The notes: generated by a model from the letters alone, not told the origin. 64,000 bases of DNA from Nereocystis luetkeana (GCA_031213475.1 JARUPZ010000011.1:558001-622000); one strand, 5' to 3'. Shown: positions 33,965-45,806, counted from the stretch's first letter. Numbers and translations: made by a program.

Positions 33965-36870
33965 GTGCTTGCACGACTAAACCCAGCCTTTGGAGAGGAA
34001 GGCACGAACCGGGCTAGAAAACAGAGAGCCTACATCGCGATAAAACTGGAAATACGGAGAAACATACAAAAAAAAAGGAGGAGTCGAACCGCGCGTCGGC
34101 TAGCAAAGTTTGCAACACGCGAGGCTCGATCAAGACAGAAGGAGGTACTCATGGCGGTAGATACCTACAATGAGCGCTCCCTGGCTGTGAAAGGGAGGAA
34201 CGCGTACGGGCATGCCCAGTGCGTGCCAGCGAAGGCCCAACAACTGAGGTGCGACTTCATTGGCCTGCAGGAAAATAGGAGACCTGGAAAAAACCGAGTT
34301 TTTCGCAGCAGGATACCGGGTTTTCTGCTCTGGGCAAGAAAAAGATGGCAGGCAAGGACTAAACGGAGCTGGCTCAGCAATGAAGGAAACGTTATGCCGT
34401 AAGTCTGTTTATACCCACGACTTGGCTGACGAACGACTTATGTCGATGCGCTTCGAGCTGAGTGGTGAGCGGTCAACCTAGTTGTTGCCTACCAGGTATG
34501 CCCCAACGGAAGCCAACATCAACACAGATGAAAGAGGAGCCTTGGAGCACATGGATGAACAGATTCCAACGCAGGAATGTCTGTTCGCGTTGGTAGACGC
34601 AAACGCACGGACTGGAAATAGGATGGAAGGGTGTGGTGACGGTAGGGTGCTTGCAGCGCACGGACGTGATGAGCTCAACGTTGACGGCAAAGGCCTGTTG
34701 GCATTCGCTTCAGACAACAAGCTCGCTCTCACGAACACGTTTTTTAGCTTACGCAAGAGTGAAACATTTCTTACGTTTAACTGCATCAGCAGCCGCAACA
34801 ACCAAGACGGATTGAGTACATCCTAACCGGCCAAGCACACCGATCTCGCGTGTAAGATGTTGAGGTTCACCCCAAGCCTCCGCCCCCAGTCAAGGCCGGA
34901 TCAGACCACACTATTGCCTCCACGATGATCCGCCTCGGCGGTCGTTTCGCAACCAACAGACACGTACGAACGAAAAATATAATTCGGCTTTTTGACCGGC
35001 AGAAGTTTCGATCTGACGGAGACTGCAGGCAGCGAGTAGTGGCGAGGGTCCTCTCCAAGCTTCCTTTCCTGCCCTCGCAACCGAACACTATCTCTGAGAT
35101 GGCCGAGTCCTTAGCTGATGGTAATCATGATGCAGTAGCGAAATAAATACCCCCCCCCACCACGGTACTCACACAAACCCGGGTGGTGCGAGACCGCGGA
35201 AACCTTAGCCGTCATTAAAATAGCATGGGATGCGAGGGAGGATGCGCGACAAGTCATGCGCATTACGAAGGACAAATCCACGTGGACCAGCATCGCGAAT
35301 CTGCGAAAAGTGATTGATGCAGCGTTGCACGCCTACTTCAGAGAGTACCTTACTGAAACGGAGAGATTCCTCGCCGAAAACGACCAGCGGGATTTCTACA
35401 AACACTTGAAGGACACGGTGGGATTGGACGGTCGACAGGCGAGAAGCGAGCAATTCGTCAGGGACGAGAATGACACGCTACTAAGGGACAAATCGTGCAC
35501 ATTCTTGAACGGTGGGTGGCGTTTTGCGGTACCCTCCTGACCACGAACTCGTCAAAGCTTGACCCAACTATCAGCACCCTATTTCCCTAACGACCGCTGG
35601 CATCATCGCTTGGAATTGAACCGACCATGGATGATATGACGGCGGTAAACCGGGGTATGCCACACTGTAAAGCGGTGGGACCAGACTCCCTTCCGGCCGA
35701 GTTACTGAAACTCGACCACCCCGAATCCATCAGGTACTTTCACAACTTACTTGTCAACGGGTGACGCCTCCCAGTAATGGAAAGCTGCGACCATTAAGGT
35801 CATTCATAAATAGAAGGATCGCTCTGATTGCAACAACCACCGAGAGAGTTTGCTTGTTGCCCCTTCATGTAAAGTATTGCTGAAAATGCTCGCGTCACGC
35901 CGCAGTAAACACTACTTGGCCTAAGGGATACTCCGCGAGGAACAGCGCGGCTTTCGCCCAGCACGATCAATAGTCGACATGCTGTTCGTCGTGCGCCGAC
36001 CACAAGAACTTGGACGAGCTAGAAAAAATCCCCTGTGCATGTGCTTCATCGACATGCAGGAAGCATAGGACTCCGTCGGCCGAGAGTTTTTGTGCGTGGT
36101 TCTCGCACGCTTCGGCGTACCAGAGAAGATGCTAGTAACACCCGTTCTCCGCCAGTTCCACGAAGGCATGCGAGCTTGCGTGCCCACGGATGACGATGAG
36201 CACTCGGATTTTTGACGTCACTTAAGAACCGTGGCAAGGATGTGTGCTGTCGCCGCTTTTGTTCGATGTCTTTTTTGCTGCTGTGATAAACGCCGTGCTG
36301 GTACGCTTCCGTAAAGACCCAGATATTTTGAGGGACTTAGTTCACCTCGAGGAGGACCTCGGGCAGGAGGGGATGCGGGCTGACCCACTAACTTACGTAC
36401 GGAGGGTAGGATGGGGTATGCTGTACGCGGACGATGCAGGCACTGTGTCTTGAGTTGGCAGAAGGCCTTGAGAAGATGATGACCGTCATTGTGACCGTTT
36501 TCGAAGCTCCAGGCCTCACCGTTTGCGAAAAGAAAACGGACACCATTCACCTGCGGACACCGAACCAGGCATGCCGGACCTCACCGCTCGTCATCGAAGC
36601 AGCGAGACAGAGGTATAGACAGACGATGCAGTTTTTGTTCCTGGGCGATCTTGTCGTCGCAAGCGCTGACATTAGGCCAGAGATCATACGACGGATTCGG
36701 CACGCATAAGGCATGCAAGGATCGGTTCAAACGGGAGCTGTACTATATGGAGGATGCCCCGTTCACTCTGAAAGTGCGAATGCCAAAGGCCGAGGTGATG
36801 CAAACTCTGCACGGCTCGTTACGTGGACTCTTGGCCAGGAGCACTTCTAGCTATACTTGGCCGAACGTCA
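33965..36870 (+). pseudogene. Decayed LINE, copy 1: endonuclease and reverse transcriptase remnants
   Basis: Translation in shifting frames shows an AP-endonuclease-like start (TYNERSLAV, FIGLQENRRPG), then LALTNTFF and RIEYILTGQA, then reverse transcriptase blocks: GPDSLPAELLKL near 35680, GFRPARSIVDMLFVVRR near 35945, CFIDMQEA, and GMLYADDAG with an intact YADD near 36415-36440. Numerous stops and frameshifts break it, so it cannot encode a protein. Block order and the LYADDAG core match the open copy at 38112-39748, so both belong to one non-LTR family, probably RTE- or I-like. The 3' end is lost into a satellite at 36905. Confidence 0.82.
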
Positions 36871-36904
36871 CACAACAAACTCCTCCGACGGATCATTGGC
36901 TCCA

Positions 36905-37115
36905 GCGTCGACAACGCACCGCACCGCACCGTAGGTTTTACGAAATAGGGAAACCGCACCGAACCGCACCGTGAGATATATCACAGCACCGAACCGCGCC
37001 GTAGGATTCACAATATCTGAAGACCGCACCGAACCGTACCGTAAGATTCCTGATTTCTTAAAACCGCACCGAACCGCACCGTAAGAATGCCATCGCAACC
37101 GCACCGCACCGTGTG
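36905..37115. repeat. ACCGCACCGAACCGCACCGT minisatellite
   Basis: Four to five units of about 50-56 bp, each beginning ACCGCACCGAACCG(C)ACCGT followed by A(A/G)GATT-like sequence. It directly abuts the broken end of LINE copy 1. Confidence 0.75.
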
Positions 37116-37434
37116 CGTCAAGATACGGTGCCAAAAACCGTTAGATCGGTTCTTTAATGGTGCGGTTAACTTGAAACCCTAGAAAATCCACCGTCCCATC
37201 GGCCGCGGAACGGTGCAATAGGATCACGATTTCGCACGGCTCCTGAAGGTTTCTGCACGGTTTCGTGTCAAATGTTCCCGCTGGCTTGGTTGGTATTATG
37301 GTATTTCAGATTTTGAATATTTTTGAGGTAGAAAACCAAAAAAAGGTTAAAGTGTTTGTATGTTATATTTCTGATATATTATACCAGGTATATCCCGAGT
37401 CTCCGGAAGTCGTACCACAAACTTCTGCCGCCAC

Positions 37435-38000
37435 CTGGAGGGTGCTTTGGGCTTTGGTCTGCGTGTTATTTTCCCTTTGTTATTTTTTCCTTGGTTCTTT
37501 GTCTTAGGGCCATTCTTATCGGAGAGTTTTTTCCCAAATTTTGGACATTTTTTTCGCGCAATATTTCAATCTTCCATATTTTCCTGTTTATTTTCTTCCA
37601 AATATTGGAATGTTAACGAACTTGATATTTTTGCTTCTGGAGAATTTCACGAATAGTGACAGAACGCCTCCGTATATCGATATTTATCTCCAATTATTTC
37701 CAAACTTTGAAAATTTTGGAAAAAACGCTCTCCGATAAGAATGAGCCTTAATCTGTATACAAGCAGTGGTGTTTCTGTTATTTATTTGTTTATTCATTTT
37801 TTCCAGCTCGTTCTTTTTCAAGTGTTGGCCACCTCGCCTGCGGGGGGGGGGCACTACAGATTGTTTCTTCTAGTTTTTGCTTTCATTTTGTTCCTTTTTC
37901 TCTTTCGATTTGTCTTCTTTGTTTTTGTTTTCTCTTTGATTGTTTCCTTTCGTTTCTCTATTTCATAGAATGTGTCTGTCGTGCCTGTCGTATCTAGTGT
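37435..38000 (+). repeat. LINE-associated module A, interrupted by a MITE
   Basis: Starts ACCTGGAGGGTGCTTTGGGC, has GTGTTGGCCACCTCGCCTGC followed by a G-run, then a T-rich tract to TTTCTCTATTTCATAGAATG. Other copies: 40094, 41085, 42425, 46570/58885. The MITE at 37507-37747 splits this copy at a TTA. Confidence 0.75.
37507..37747. mobile_element. PIF/Harbinger-like MITE, copy 2 (241 bp)
   Basis: Termini GGGCCATTCTTATCGGAGAG and, as complement, GGCTCATTCTTATCGGAGAG. It is flanked by TTA on both sides, and uninterrupted module A copies have a single TTA there (GTCTTACTCTG), which proves insertion with a 3-bp duplication. Confidence 0.85.
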
Positions 38001-39748
38001 GTGTTCTTCGCATTAGACCGTTATTTCTACCCGTCAACATCCAGCACGACCAGTGTCCGTGCCGATTCTTCAATCCTAGAAGAGATACAAGTTCTGTGGT
38101 CACAAAGCTACGCCACGCAGGCAAAGTGTTGTTGAAAATTGTCGCGTCCCGCCTCAGCAATTACTGCGAGACCGAGGAACTACTCCCTGAGGAACAGTGC
38201 GGCTTCCGCCCCGCACGATCAACGATTGATACGTTGTTCGTCGTGCGCCGGTTGCAAGAGCTCGGACGACAGAGGAAAACCCCCTTATACGTGTGCTTCA
38301 TCGATTTGCAGAAAGCGCACGACTCTGTCGACCGAGAGCTGTTATGGAAGGCACTCACACGCTTTGGCGTACCAACCAAGATGCTGAGAATTATCCGTAA
38401 TTTCCACGATGGCATGCGGGCTCACGTGCGTACTGATGACGGCGAGCACTCGGGATGGTTTGATGTCACGCAGGGGCTGCGGCAAGGCTGTGTACTATCA
38501 CCGTTATTGTTCAACGTCTTCTTCGCTGCCGCGTTACACGTCGTACTAGTACGCTTCAGCCAAGACGAAGCCATCGTAAGGGATTTGGTCCAACTCAGTG
38601 AAGCTGGAGTAGTTCAAATAGGGAAGCAGGAGCCATTGGCGTGCGTGCGAAGGTCTGTATGGGGCATGTTGTGCGCCGATGATGCAGGAATTGTCTCGAA
38701 GTCGGCTGAAGGGCTCGCGAAAATGATGACAGTCATCGTGACTGTCTTCGAAGCAGCAGGCCTCACGGTGTCGGAAAAGAAGACAGATACAATGGTCCTA
38801 CAAACACCAGGCCAGACAACCCTCGCACCACCGCTCGTCATCGAAGCGGCAGGCCAGAGGTATAAGAAGACGACCCAGTTCTTATACCTAGGCGGCGTTA
38901 TCCACGAAAACGCTGCCCTCTCGCTCGAAATCGACCGACGGGTCCGCCTCATGCGAGCATGCCTCAAACGGTCCGGCCCGGAGTTGTACGATAGGACGAC
39001 CGCCCCCCTTAGCCTTAAAGTCCGAATGCTGAAGGCCGAGGTGATTGAGACCCTGCTGTACGGGTGTGTGACGTGGACCCTCAGAGCGGAACACTTTGCC
39101 AAGCTTCGAACGGCTCACCACCAAGTCCTGTTGCGAGTCATTGGCTTCCAGCGCCGACTTCGTACTGACCATGCCACCCTCTCGTACACGAAGGCCCCCA
39201 AGATGACACGTTGCGAGAGCATCGAAACAACCATTCCTAAACGGCGGCTCTTCTTTGCGGGGGGCGTGGTACGGCCAAGCAAGGAGCGATTACCCAGTAG
39301 GGTAATGTTCGGGACGATAGCTGGTGGGGAGAACCCGAGACCAGGCGGACAGTGTAAGACTTGGCATAGATGCATAATCGAAGACCTTAGGGACTTCCGA
39401 GCCACCGAAGGGTCAACGGAAGTTGCCCCCTTGGTGTTTGGAGTTGAGACCGCGTTGTGGTCCACTGTAGCAGCCAAAAAGGCGGGGGACCGGGGGATCC
39501 TTGAAGCAGCCGAACGGTTCATGGTGAGGTGGCACGAGGCTGATGCTGAGATGAGTAGGCAGCGCCGCGCATCCGCCGTGGATGGTGTTCAAGGGAATGG
39601 GGGTGTAGGGGGCAACAGGAGAAGTGGCAGAAACCCCGACCAAGGGAATGCGGAGAGGGGGGGGAACAGGAGCGGTAGAAGGGAAACTGCGGTAGACGAA
39701 AGTAGGAAGGAGATGGCAGACAGGGTAGCAAGGCACCAGGCCGACTAG
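37940..39748 (+). CDS. LINE reverse transcriptase ORF, copy 2 (5'-truncated, 602 codons)
   Basis: The first ~57 codons read through flanking module-B DNA; LINE sequence starts near 38112. Reverse transcriptase blocks in order: [78 protein letters not shown] and [12 protein letters not shown]. The C-terminal part includes [10 protein letters not shown], typical of RTE-type LINEs, and a Gly/Arg/Asn-rich tail ending RVARHQAD. The endonuclease is missing. The catalytic box is CADD rather than YADD, and the first Asp block reads KAHDS instead of the usual KAYDS, so activity is doubtful although the frame is open. Confidence 0.85.
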   Translation: MFPFVSLFHRMCLSCLSYLVCVLRIRPLFLPVNIQHDQCPCRFFNPRRDTSSVVTKLRHAGKVLLKIVASRLSNYCETEELLPEEQCGFRPARSTIDTLFVVRRLQELGRQRKTPLYVCFIDLQKAHDSVDRELLWKALTRFGVPTKMLRIIRNFHDGMRAHVRTDDGEHSGWFDVTQGLRQGCVLSPLLFNVFFAAALHVVLVRFSQDEAIVRDLVQLSEAGVVQIGKQEPLACVRRSVWGMLCADDAGIVSKSAEGLAKMMTVIVTVFEAAGLTVSEKKTDTMVLQTPGQTTLAPPLVIEAAGQRYKKTTQFLYLGGVIHENAALSLEIDRRVRLMRACLKRSGPELYDRTTAPLSLKVRMLKAEVIETLLYGCVTWTLRAEHFAKLRTAHHQVLLRVIGFQRRLRTDHATLSYTKAPKMTRCESIETTIPKRRLFFAGGVVRPSKERLPSRVMFGTIAGGENPRPGGQCKTWHRCIIEDLRDFRATEGSTEVAPLVFGVETALWSTVAAKKAGDRGILEAAERFMVRWHEADAEMSRQRRASAVDGVQGNGGVGGNRRSGRNPDQGNAERGGNRSGRRETAVDESRKEMADRVARHQAD

Positions 39749-40625
39749 GAAGTAGAACATGACCATACTACTAGTGCCACCAACTGGTGCAGCTGGTTCG
39801 AACGTGGTCTTCCCTTGTCTTCTCTTTTTGTTTTGTTTTTTTCCTTTCTTGCGCTGACTCTCCGTGATTTTCATTTAATTATTTCTCTTCCTTTTCTGAT
39901 TGATAAGCCGTACTGAAGGAGCCGTGTGGCGTGGTTGGATGACGATTTGCTCTGCTCGTTTCGTATTGTCTGACGCCAAGGGGCTGGGCATAGTTGACGA
40001 ACGCAGGGCGGAGACGGCAGTCTGGGTAGCAAGGTACCAGGCGTATTAGCAGGGGGAACCTGGCTATACTACTCGTACCACAAACTGCTGCCGCCACCTG
40101 GAGGGTGCTTTGGGCTTTGGTCTGCCTGTTATTTTCCCTTTGTTATTTCCCCTTTTTTTCCCTTGGTTCTTTGTCTTACTCTGTTTACAAGCAGTGGTGT
40201 TTTTGTTATATTTTTCCTTTTTTTCCAGTTCGTTCTTTTTCCAGTGTTGGCCACCTCGCCTGCGGGGGGGGGGGCACGACAGACTGTTTCTCCTAGTTTA
40301 TTTTTTTTCTTTCTTTTTCTCTTTCGATTTGTCTACTTTGTTTTGTTTTCTCTTTGATTGTTTCTTTTTGTTTCTCTATTTCATAGATTGTGTATGTCGT
40401 GCCTTTCGTATCTAGTATGATGACATGGCATTGCATTGCCCACTGCAGTGCTTACTGCATACCCTGGTACGTGGCAACGTAGTATCTCTGTGGCGTAGGT
40501 TTGTGACCACATAACTTGTACCAGGTATCTCTCTTGTTCTAGGATTGGAAAATCGGCACGATCACTGATTGTGCTGGATGTCGACGGGTAGAAAGAACGG
40601 TTTAATGTGAAGAACACACACACAC
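38112..40625 (+). mobile_element. LINE copy 2 with 3' region (modules A and reversed B)
   Basis: ORF, then ~350 bp of 3' UTR (GATAAGCCGTACTGAAGGAG near 39901), module A at 40094-40400, and module B reversed at 40385-40625 ending in AACACACACACACACA. The same order, reversed, is seen at 41000-42000 and, split by Copia, at 46235-46819 plus 58885-59870. A and reversed B are therefore taken as the 3' part of the LINE. Confidence 0.7.
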
Positions 40626-40629
40626 ACAG

Positions 40630-40990
40630 AGAGATACGATAGCAGGCAGGTGTGTACCTCTTTCGTTTTCACGACTACCGTGCGTTTCGTACGGTGCAGG
40701 CAGCACTTCAGACAGCATCCGCTGTAGTCAGCAGCCACGAGTTGGTTAATGGTGGGAACGGGGGTTATCTATTTTATAGTTGAGAGGATATACCCGCGGC
40801 CATGTTAGTTCAGTTTGCACATTGGTTTTAGCTCGTGTGCGCTTTCTTCGTCTCGTGTAATTGGAGGCAGCCGAATTTTCGATTTTTTTTGTTTTTCGGA
40901 ACTTCATAGGGCTCCAGCACCTTTGTGTGACCACGCACTCCTTCGTCAGAGAGTTAATGTGAGAACAACAACAACAACAACAACAACAAC
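40630..40990 (-). repeat. Dispersed repeat C, copy 2, with (CAA)n end
   Basis: Complement of 30349-30720, ending GTTAATGTGAGAACAACAAC with an extended CAA tract. It fills the spacer between two LINE tails in opposite orientation. Confidence 0.75.
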
Positions 40991-42004
40991 AACTACGTTG
41001 CCACGTATGCAGTAAGCGCAGCAGTGGGCAATGCAATGCCACGACATGATGTCATCATACGAGTACTAGATACGAAAAGCACGACATACACATTCTATGA
41101 AATAGAGAAACGAAAGGAAACCAATCAAAGAGCAAACAAAAACAAAGAAGACAAATCGAAAGAGAAAGAGAAAAAAATGAAATAAAAAACTAGGAGAAAC
41201 AATCTGTCGTGACCCCCCCCGCAGGTGAGGTGGCCAACACTTGAAAAAGAATGACCTGAAAAAAAAAGGAAAACAACAACAAAAACACCACTGCTTGTAA
41301 ACAGAGTAAGACAAAGAACCAAGGAAAAAAAAGGGGAAATAACAAAGGGAAAATAACTGGCAGACCAAAGCCCAAAGCACCCTCCAGGTGGCGGCAGCAG
41401 TTTATGGTACGAGTAGTATAGCCAGATTCTCCCTGCTAATCCGCCTTGTACCTTGCTACCCAGACTGCCGTCTCCGCCCTGCGTTCGTCAACTATGCCCA
41501 GCCCCTTGGCGTCAGACAATACGAAACGAGCAGAGCAAATCGTCATCCAACCACGCCACACGGCTCCTTCAGTACGGCTTATCAATCAGAAAAGGAAGAG
41601 AAATAATTAAATGAAAATCACGGAGAGTCAGCGCAAGAAAGGAAAAAAACAAAACAAAAAGAGAAGACAAGGGAAGACCACGTTCGAACCAGCTGCACCA
41701 GTTGGTGGCACTAGTAGTATGGTCATGTTCTACTTCCTAGTCGGCCTGGTGCCTTGCTACCCTGTCTGCCATCTCCTTCCTACTTTCGTCTACCGCAGTT
41801 TCCCTTCTACCGCTCCTGTTCCCCCCCCTCTCCGCATTCCCTTGGTCGGGGTTTCTGCCACTTCTCCTGTTGCCCCCTACACCCCCATTCCCTTGAACAC
41901 CATCCACGGCGGATGCGCGGCGCTGCCTAATCGTCTCAGCCTCAGCCTCGTGCCACCTCACCATGAACCGTTCGGTTGCTTCAAGGATCCCCCGGTACCA
42001 CTTG
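40991..42004 (-). mobile_element. LINE copy 3, 3' end only (inverted relative to copy 2)
   Basis: Half of module B at 40991-41100, module A at 41085-41395, 3' UTR to about 41736, then the ORF tail (41737-42004, complement) ending RVARHQAD. Truncated inside the sequence encoding [17 protein letters not shown]. Confidence 0.8.
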
Positions 42005-42196
42005 ATGACATGGCATTGCATTGCCCACTGCTGTGCTTACTGCATACGTGGCAACGTAGTATCTCTGTCGCGTAGCTTTGTGACCGATAAGACTTGTATC
42101 TCTTCTATTAATAGGATTGAAGAGTCGGCACGGACACTGGTTGTCCTGGATGCCGACGGGTAGAAATAACGGTTTAATGTGAAGAACACACCTGCT
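42005..42196 (-). repeat. Module B
   Basis: ATGACATGGCATTGCATTGC through GGCACGGACACTGGTTG to TTAATGTGAAGAACACACC, complement orientation. A CTATTAATAGG word interrupts the usual TCTAGGATTG. Confidence 0.75.
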
Positions 42197-42424
42197 GGAC
42201 AATAAAATATTAAATCACAAGCTGCCGACGCTGGGAATTCCGTGATCGTTGACGTGACCTTTTTTTCTTTTTTTTTAAATCTTCCTTGGAGATCTGGGTA
42301 AAAAAAGCTGTTCCTTAACAGGTGAAGCGAACAGGGCCTGACGTAACATGTAGTATTCTCGGCACATATAACGGTAGGAGGGTTCTCTATATTTGTGTAT
42401 TTTGACGAGTATCATACTCTAATT

Positions 42425-42690
42425 ATTTTCCCTTTGTGATTTTTCCTTGGTTCTTTGTCTTACTTTTATCGCAAGCAGTGGTGTTTTTATTTTATTTTTT
42501 TATTTTTTTCCAGCTTGTTCTTTTTCAAGTGTTGGCCTCCTCGCCTGCGGGGGGGGGGGCACGACAGATTGTTTCTTCTAGTTTTTCTTCCATTTTTTTA
42601 TTTTTCTCTTTCAATTTGTCTTCTTTGTTCTTGTTTTCTTTTTGGTTGTTTCCTTTCGTTTCTCTATTTCATAGAATGTGGATTTCGTGT
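42425..42690 (+). repeat. Module A
   Basis: TTATTTTCCCTTTGTGATTT through GTGTTGGCCTCCTCGCCTGC to TCTCTATTTCATAGAATGTG. Lacks the first ~40 bp. Confidence 0.75.
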
Positions 42691-42702
42691 CTGTCGTATC
42701 TA

Positions 42703-42800
42703 TTACGGGGGACCATATTAAATAGGACCTACCGTAACACAAAAACCTATATATTTCCCTATATTTACTAACAATACGAGATGTGGTCCTATTTACTACC

Positions 42801-42832
<32 letters not shown>

Positions 42833-43178
42833 CCATCCCATTCATTATCTTCGCACATCTTCTTCTCTCTCTCCTTCCAACTCGTAACTCAGATCCGGGG
42901 TCACATAGCAGGCTCTTCTCCCCCCTTCCCGCTACGGTACGTGCCTTCATTTTTATCGCGAGAAGATTTCAGCCTTTTCTTCCCTCGTCGACTCGCATCG
43001 AATTGTGCCTACCCACGCTGCAAGGCGCTCTCAACAATTGAATCCCTTTTTTTTTATTTTTGCAAATGAAGTCAAAGTCCGACCCTCCGAGGGCTCGAAC
43101 CCAGGACTCAAACAAGTAGAATTCGAGGTTAACCACTTGAACCACCGGGGCGACCGGCGCCTACTTGGCCCCCCGTAA
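42703..43178. mobile_element. TTACGGGGGACC MITE, copy 2, split by a SINE
   Basis: Left part 42703-42801 carries TTACGGGGGACCATATTAAA and GTCCTATTTACTAC. The missing right terminus GGCCCCCCGTAA lies at 43168-43178, after the SINE. A CTAC repeat flanks the SINE as a short target duplication. Confidence 0.65.
42803..43158 (-). mobile_element. tRNA-derived SINE, family 1, copy 2
   Basis: Complement of 46883-47226 along its whole length, with a T(26)-like run as the tail complement. On the minus strand the box-A-like TGGTTCAAGTGG and box B GGTTCGAGCCC are present. Confidence 0.85.
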
Positions 43179-43179
43179 T

Positions 43180-43392
43180 AGTATGATGACACGGCATTGC
43201 ATTGCCCACTGCTGTGCTTACTGCATACCAGGTACCTGGTACCAGGTACCTGGTACCTGGCAACGTAGTATCTCTGTGGCGTAGCTTTGTGACCACGTAA
43301 CTTGTACCTCTTCTAGGATTGAAGAATCGGCACGGACACTGGTTGTGCTGGATGCCGACGGGTAGAAATAACGAAGAACACACTCACACTGC
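43180..43392 (-). repeat. Module B with an expanded TACCTGGTACC tract
   Basis: Module B in complement orientation. At 43229-43262 it carries a run of overlapping ACCAGGTACCTGGT palindromes that other copies lack. Confidence 0.75.
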
Positions 43393-43822
43393 TGCTGTTG
43401 TTTGTGTGCTCCAGGAACATGTTCATGAGTGGGCGCAAGGGGGGGGGGGCGTAGCGGTCTCTGTGACGGCTGTCTGGGTTATCCGCTCTGCAGATAACGC
43501 TCGGTACTCTGCATCGCAGATTGTACCTGGCGTAGTATAGAGCAAGATGCTGGCCGGCGTGTGTTACACGTAAATCCACCATGGAAGATGACAATGTGCA
43601 ACATTTAGCGTCACATCGCTACTCAATCTGAAACATGCACATTAGCGGTAAGTGGTACCTGGTATGTATATTGTGCCGGCACGCATCGTGCAATTTATGT
43701 TTCTATTTTATTTTCTCTTTATTTTTTATCTGTACTATATGTTGAGACGTATTGCGCACCTTGCGAAGTTGAGCATCAACAGTCGAAGTCACAGCTGACG
43801 TATTTCATAATTTATGAAAAGG
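43393..43822. other. Spacer, no gene recognised
   Basis: A G-run at 43440 and a T-rich tract near 43690; no coding or repeat signal beyond that. Confidence 0.3.
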
Positions 43823-44209
43823 GTTCAAGGGTTAGACCAACGATCCGAGCGTAAAGCGACGTTGACCCTGGCCCCGTGTGTCCTACTGCTGCTGCTGCTG
43901 TTGTTATTTTGCTGCTGGAGAAGCTTTGCTTTAGATGCCATACAGCTTTAGCACCTGCTTAAAGTACCACACTATTGATATTAGTAATACTATTAATACT
44001 AATAGAAGCTCTCTCTGTTGGATACAACATGTCAGGGAGGTGGTGCAGATTTTTTCGTCTTCACAATAGGCCGAATTTCGAGGTGGGGAACCAGGAAACA
44101 CACAACGCAATCGAGTACGTGTACAAAGGGTAAGGCAAGGGTTCAAGGGTTAGACCGACAAGCCGAGCGTATTTCGTACAGCGACGCTGTGGCCCTGGCT
44201 TCGTGTGCC

Positions 44210-44257
<48 letters not shown>

Positions 44258-44305
44258 TTGCTGCCGCCGCCACGTCCGCTGCTGCTGCTGCTGCTTGCTG
44301 ACGAT
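43823..44305 (+). repeat. Duplicated segment followed by CTG/CTGTTG tracts
   Basis: GGGTTCAAGGGTTAGACC, CCGAGCGTA, CGACG, TGGCCC and CGTGTG(C/T)CCTACTGCTG occur at 43825-43910 and 44137-44220. Each is followed by a CTG tract, short in the first and about 17 units in the second. Confidence 0.7.
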
Positions 44306-45285
44306 TTTTTCTAAATTAACCCAAACGTCACCAAAACACCCGACAGCGTACGTACGTAGATGTTCATTCGCCTTTGTTCTATCACATGCAGATATGACTA
44401 CAGTAGTATACACTGCTGTCAGTAATTGCGAGTACTATTGATCCTACTCTGTACTACTCGTACACGTATATACCGGGTACCAATTTACAGCAGCAGGTAC
44501 TGCTTCTTGTACCGTAGTAATACCAGGTATCCTCGCACCTTTTGGTATGATATCATACCAATGGATCATGGGTGGTATAGATGGATAAAAAAAACAGTAC
44601 AGGTCGAGAACATGTCACCCGCAAAAATGGAAACATAGGAGGTGCGGGAATGCTACAGCGAGTGCTACTTCCAGTACTCTGTGCGGAATAGCCACTCACC
44701 CGAACAAAACAGACCCTCCGCTACCGTGTGTGCTGCTGCTGCTGCTGCTGCTGTGTTGCTGTCGTTGTTCTGCGACAACTCGTGCATCAACATGCTGCTG
44801 CTGTTGTTGTAGACGGCCAGGGTTTCGGACAGCAAAGAGGGGAGGTACACTGAAAGCTGTGATGGGGTACGGTATCAGTGCAATCACGAGGCTGAGGAGA
44901 GGAGTCTTCATCGTCCCGGCAGGACGGTCGTAGTGGTTGAACCACCGAGCGCGAGTGCACAGAAGAAGTAGAACTGCTTGTCAGTACTTCTTGGTACTTC
45001 TTGTACACGCCCGCTATGAATACGGGTTTTTGTATTTTTTCATGGTTGGTTCCAGGATCTCGATTCGCGGCACTTGTACGACGTACGTACGGGTACAACT
45101 TGTTGCTGTGTACGTACCAAGTATATGAATACGAGCAAGATTGTTGAGGTTTCTGTTCGGGATTTACGTATGTATAACAACGACCACAGCCGTTGACGCC
45201 AACGCGAGTGTGCAGAATGGCAGGGAAGAGGGGGGGGGCGAAAGGGGGGTGAGGGGGAATGGCGGGGGGGGGGGAGGGGAGGCGG
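44306..45285. other. Spacer with CTG runs and GTAC-type palindromes, no gene recognised
   Basis: CTG run at 44731-44755, TACCAGGTA words near 44520, and a long G-rich tract at 45228-45285. Confidence 0.35.
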
Positions 45286-45625
45286 TCTGCCCAACAGACT
45301 GAAGCCTGGTTATGGCCACATCATCGTCATGATGCACTCCTTTCTTTGGGACCCAAGTAACTAGCATGGTGCCACCTGGGCAACTTTGCGTGTCTGTATG
45401 CTCCAGTGCCTGCCTTTCGTATTTTCTTTCCCCCCCGCCCGTGATTATCGCTTTTTTGTCCATTCTTTTTTTCATTTTTCTTTCATTCCCGTTTGTACCT
45501 CTTTGTGTCTTTGTTAGTATGGTCCGTTTTGCCTTTTTTTTGCGTTTTGCTGTCTGCGTCTGTTTTTGTTGTGTTTTGTTTTTTTTGCTTTAGCTTCATG
45601 TTATTTTTTAGGTTTTTGTCTGCTG
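45286..45625 (+). repeat. Dispersed repeat G, copy 2
   Basis: Complementary partner of 11470-11862, from CTGCCCAACAGACTGAAGCC to a long T-rich stretch. Confidence 0.7.
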
Positions 45626-45744
45626 TTATTAATAGTCTCCTTTTTGCTTCCCTGGTGTAGTGGTGGAGTGCGTATGTACGCTTGTTTTTTGTTTTTGCCT
45701 CTGTTTTTACTTGAGGTATTCCTTCCACTCCAGAGTTATTGGAG

Positions 45745-45806
45745 CCTGTCCTGCGACCACGGACTGCATTGAATTGTGAGTTAATGTGAGAACAACAACA
45801 ACAACA
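45745..45806 (-). repeat. Fragment of repeat C
   Basis: GCGACCACGGACTGCATTG then GAGTTAATGTGAGAACAAC with (CAA)5, as at the end of 40630-40990. Confidence 0.55.

Noticed and set aside
33582-33974. A 130-codon minus-strand ORF with hydrophobic start
   Set aside because: It is partly antisense to LINE-flanking sequence and lacks any conserved motif.
44061-44413. PolyGln/polyAla frames around 44.2 kb
   Set aside because: They are CTG-microsatellite readings in a duplicated non-coding segment.
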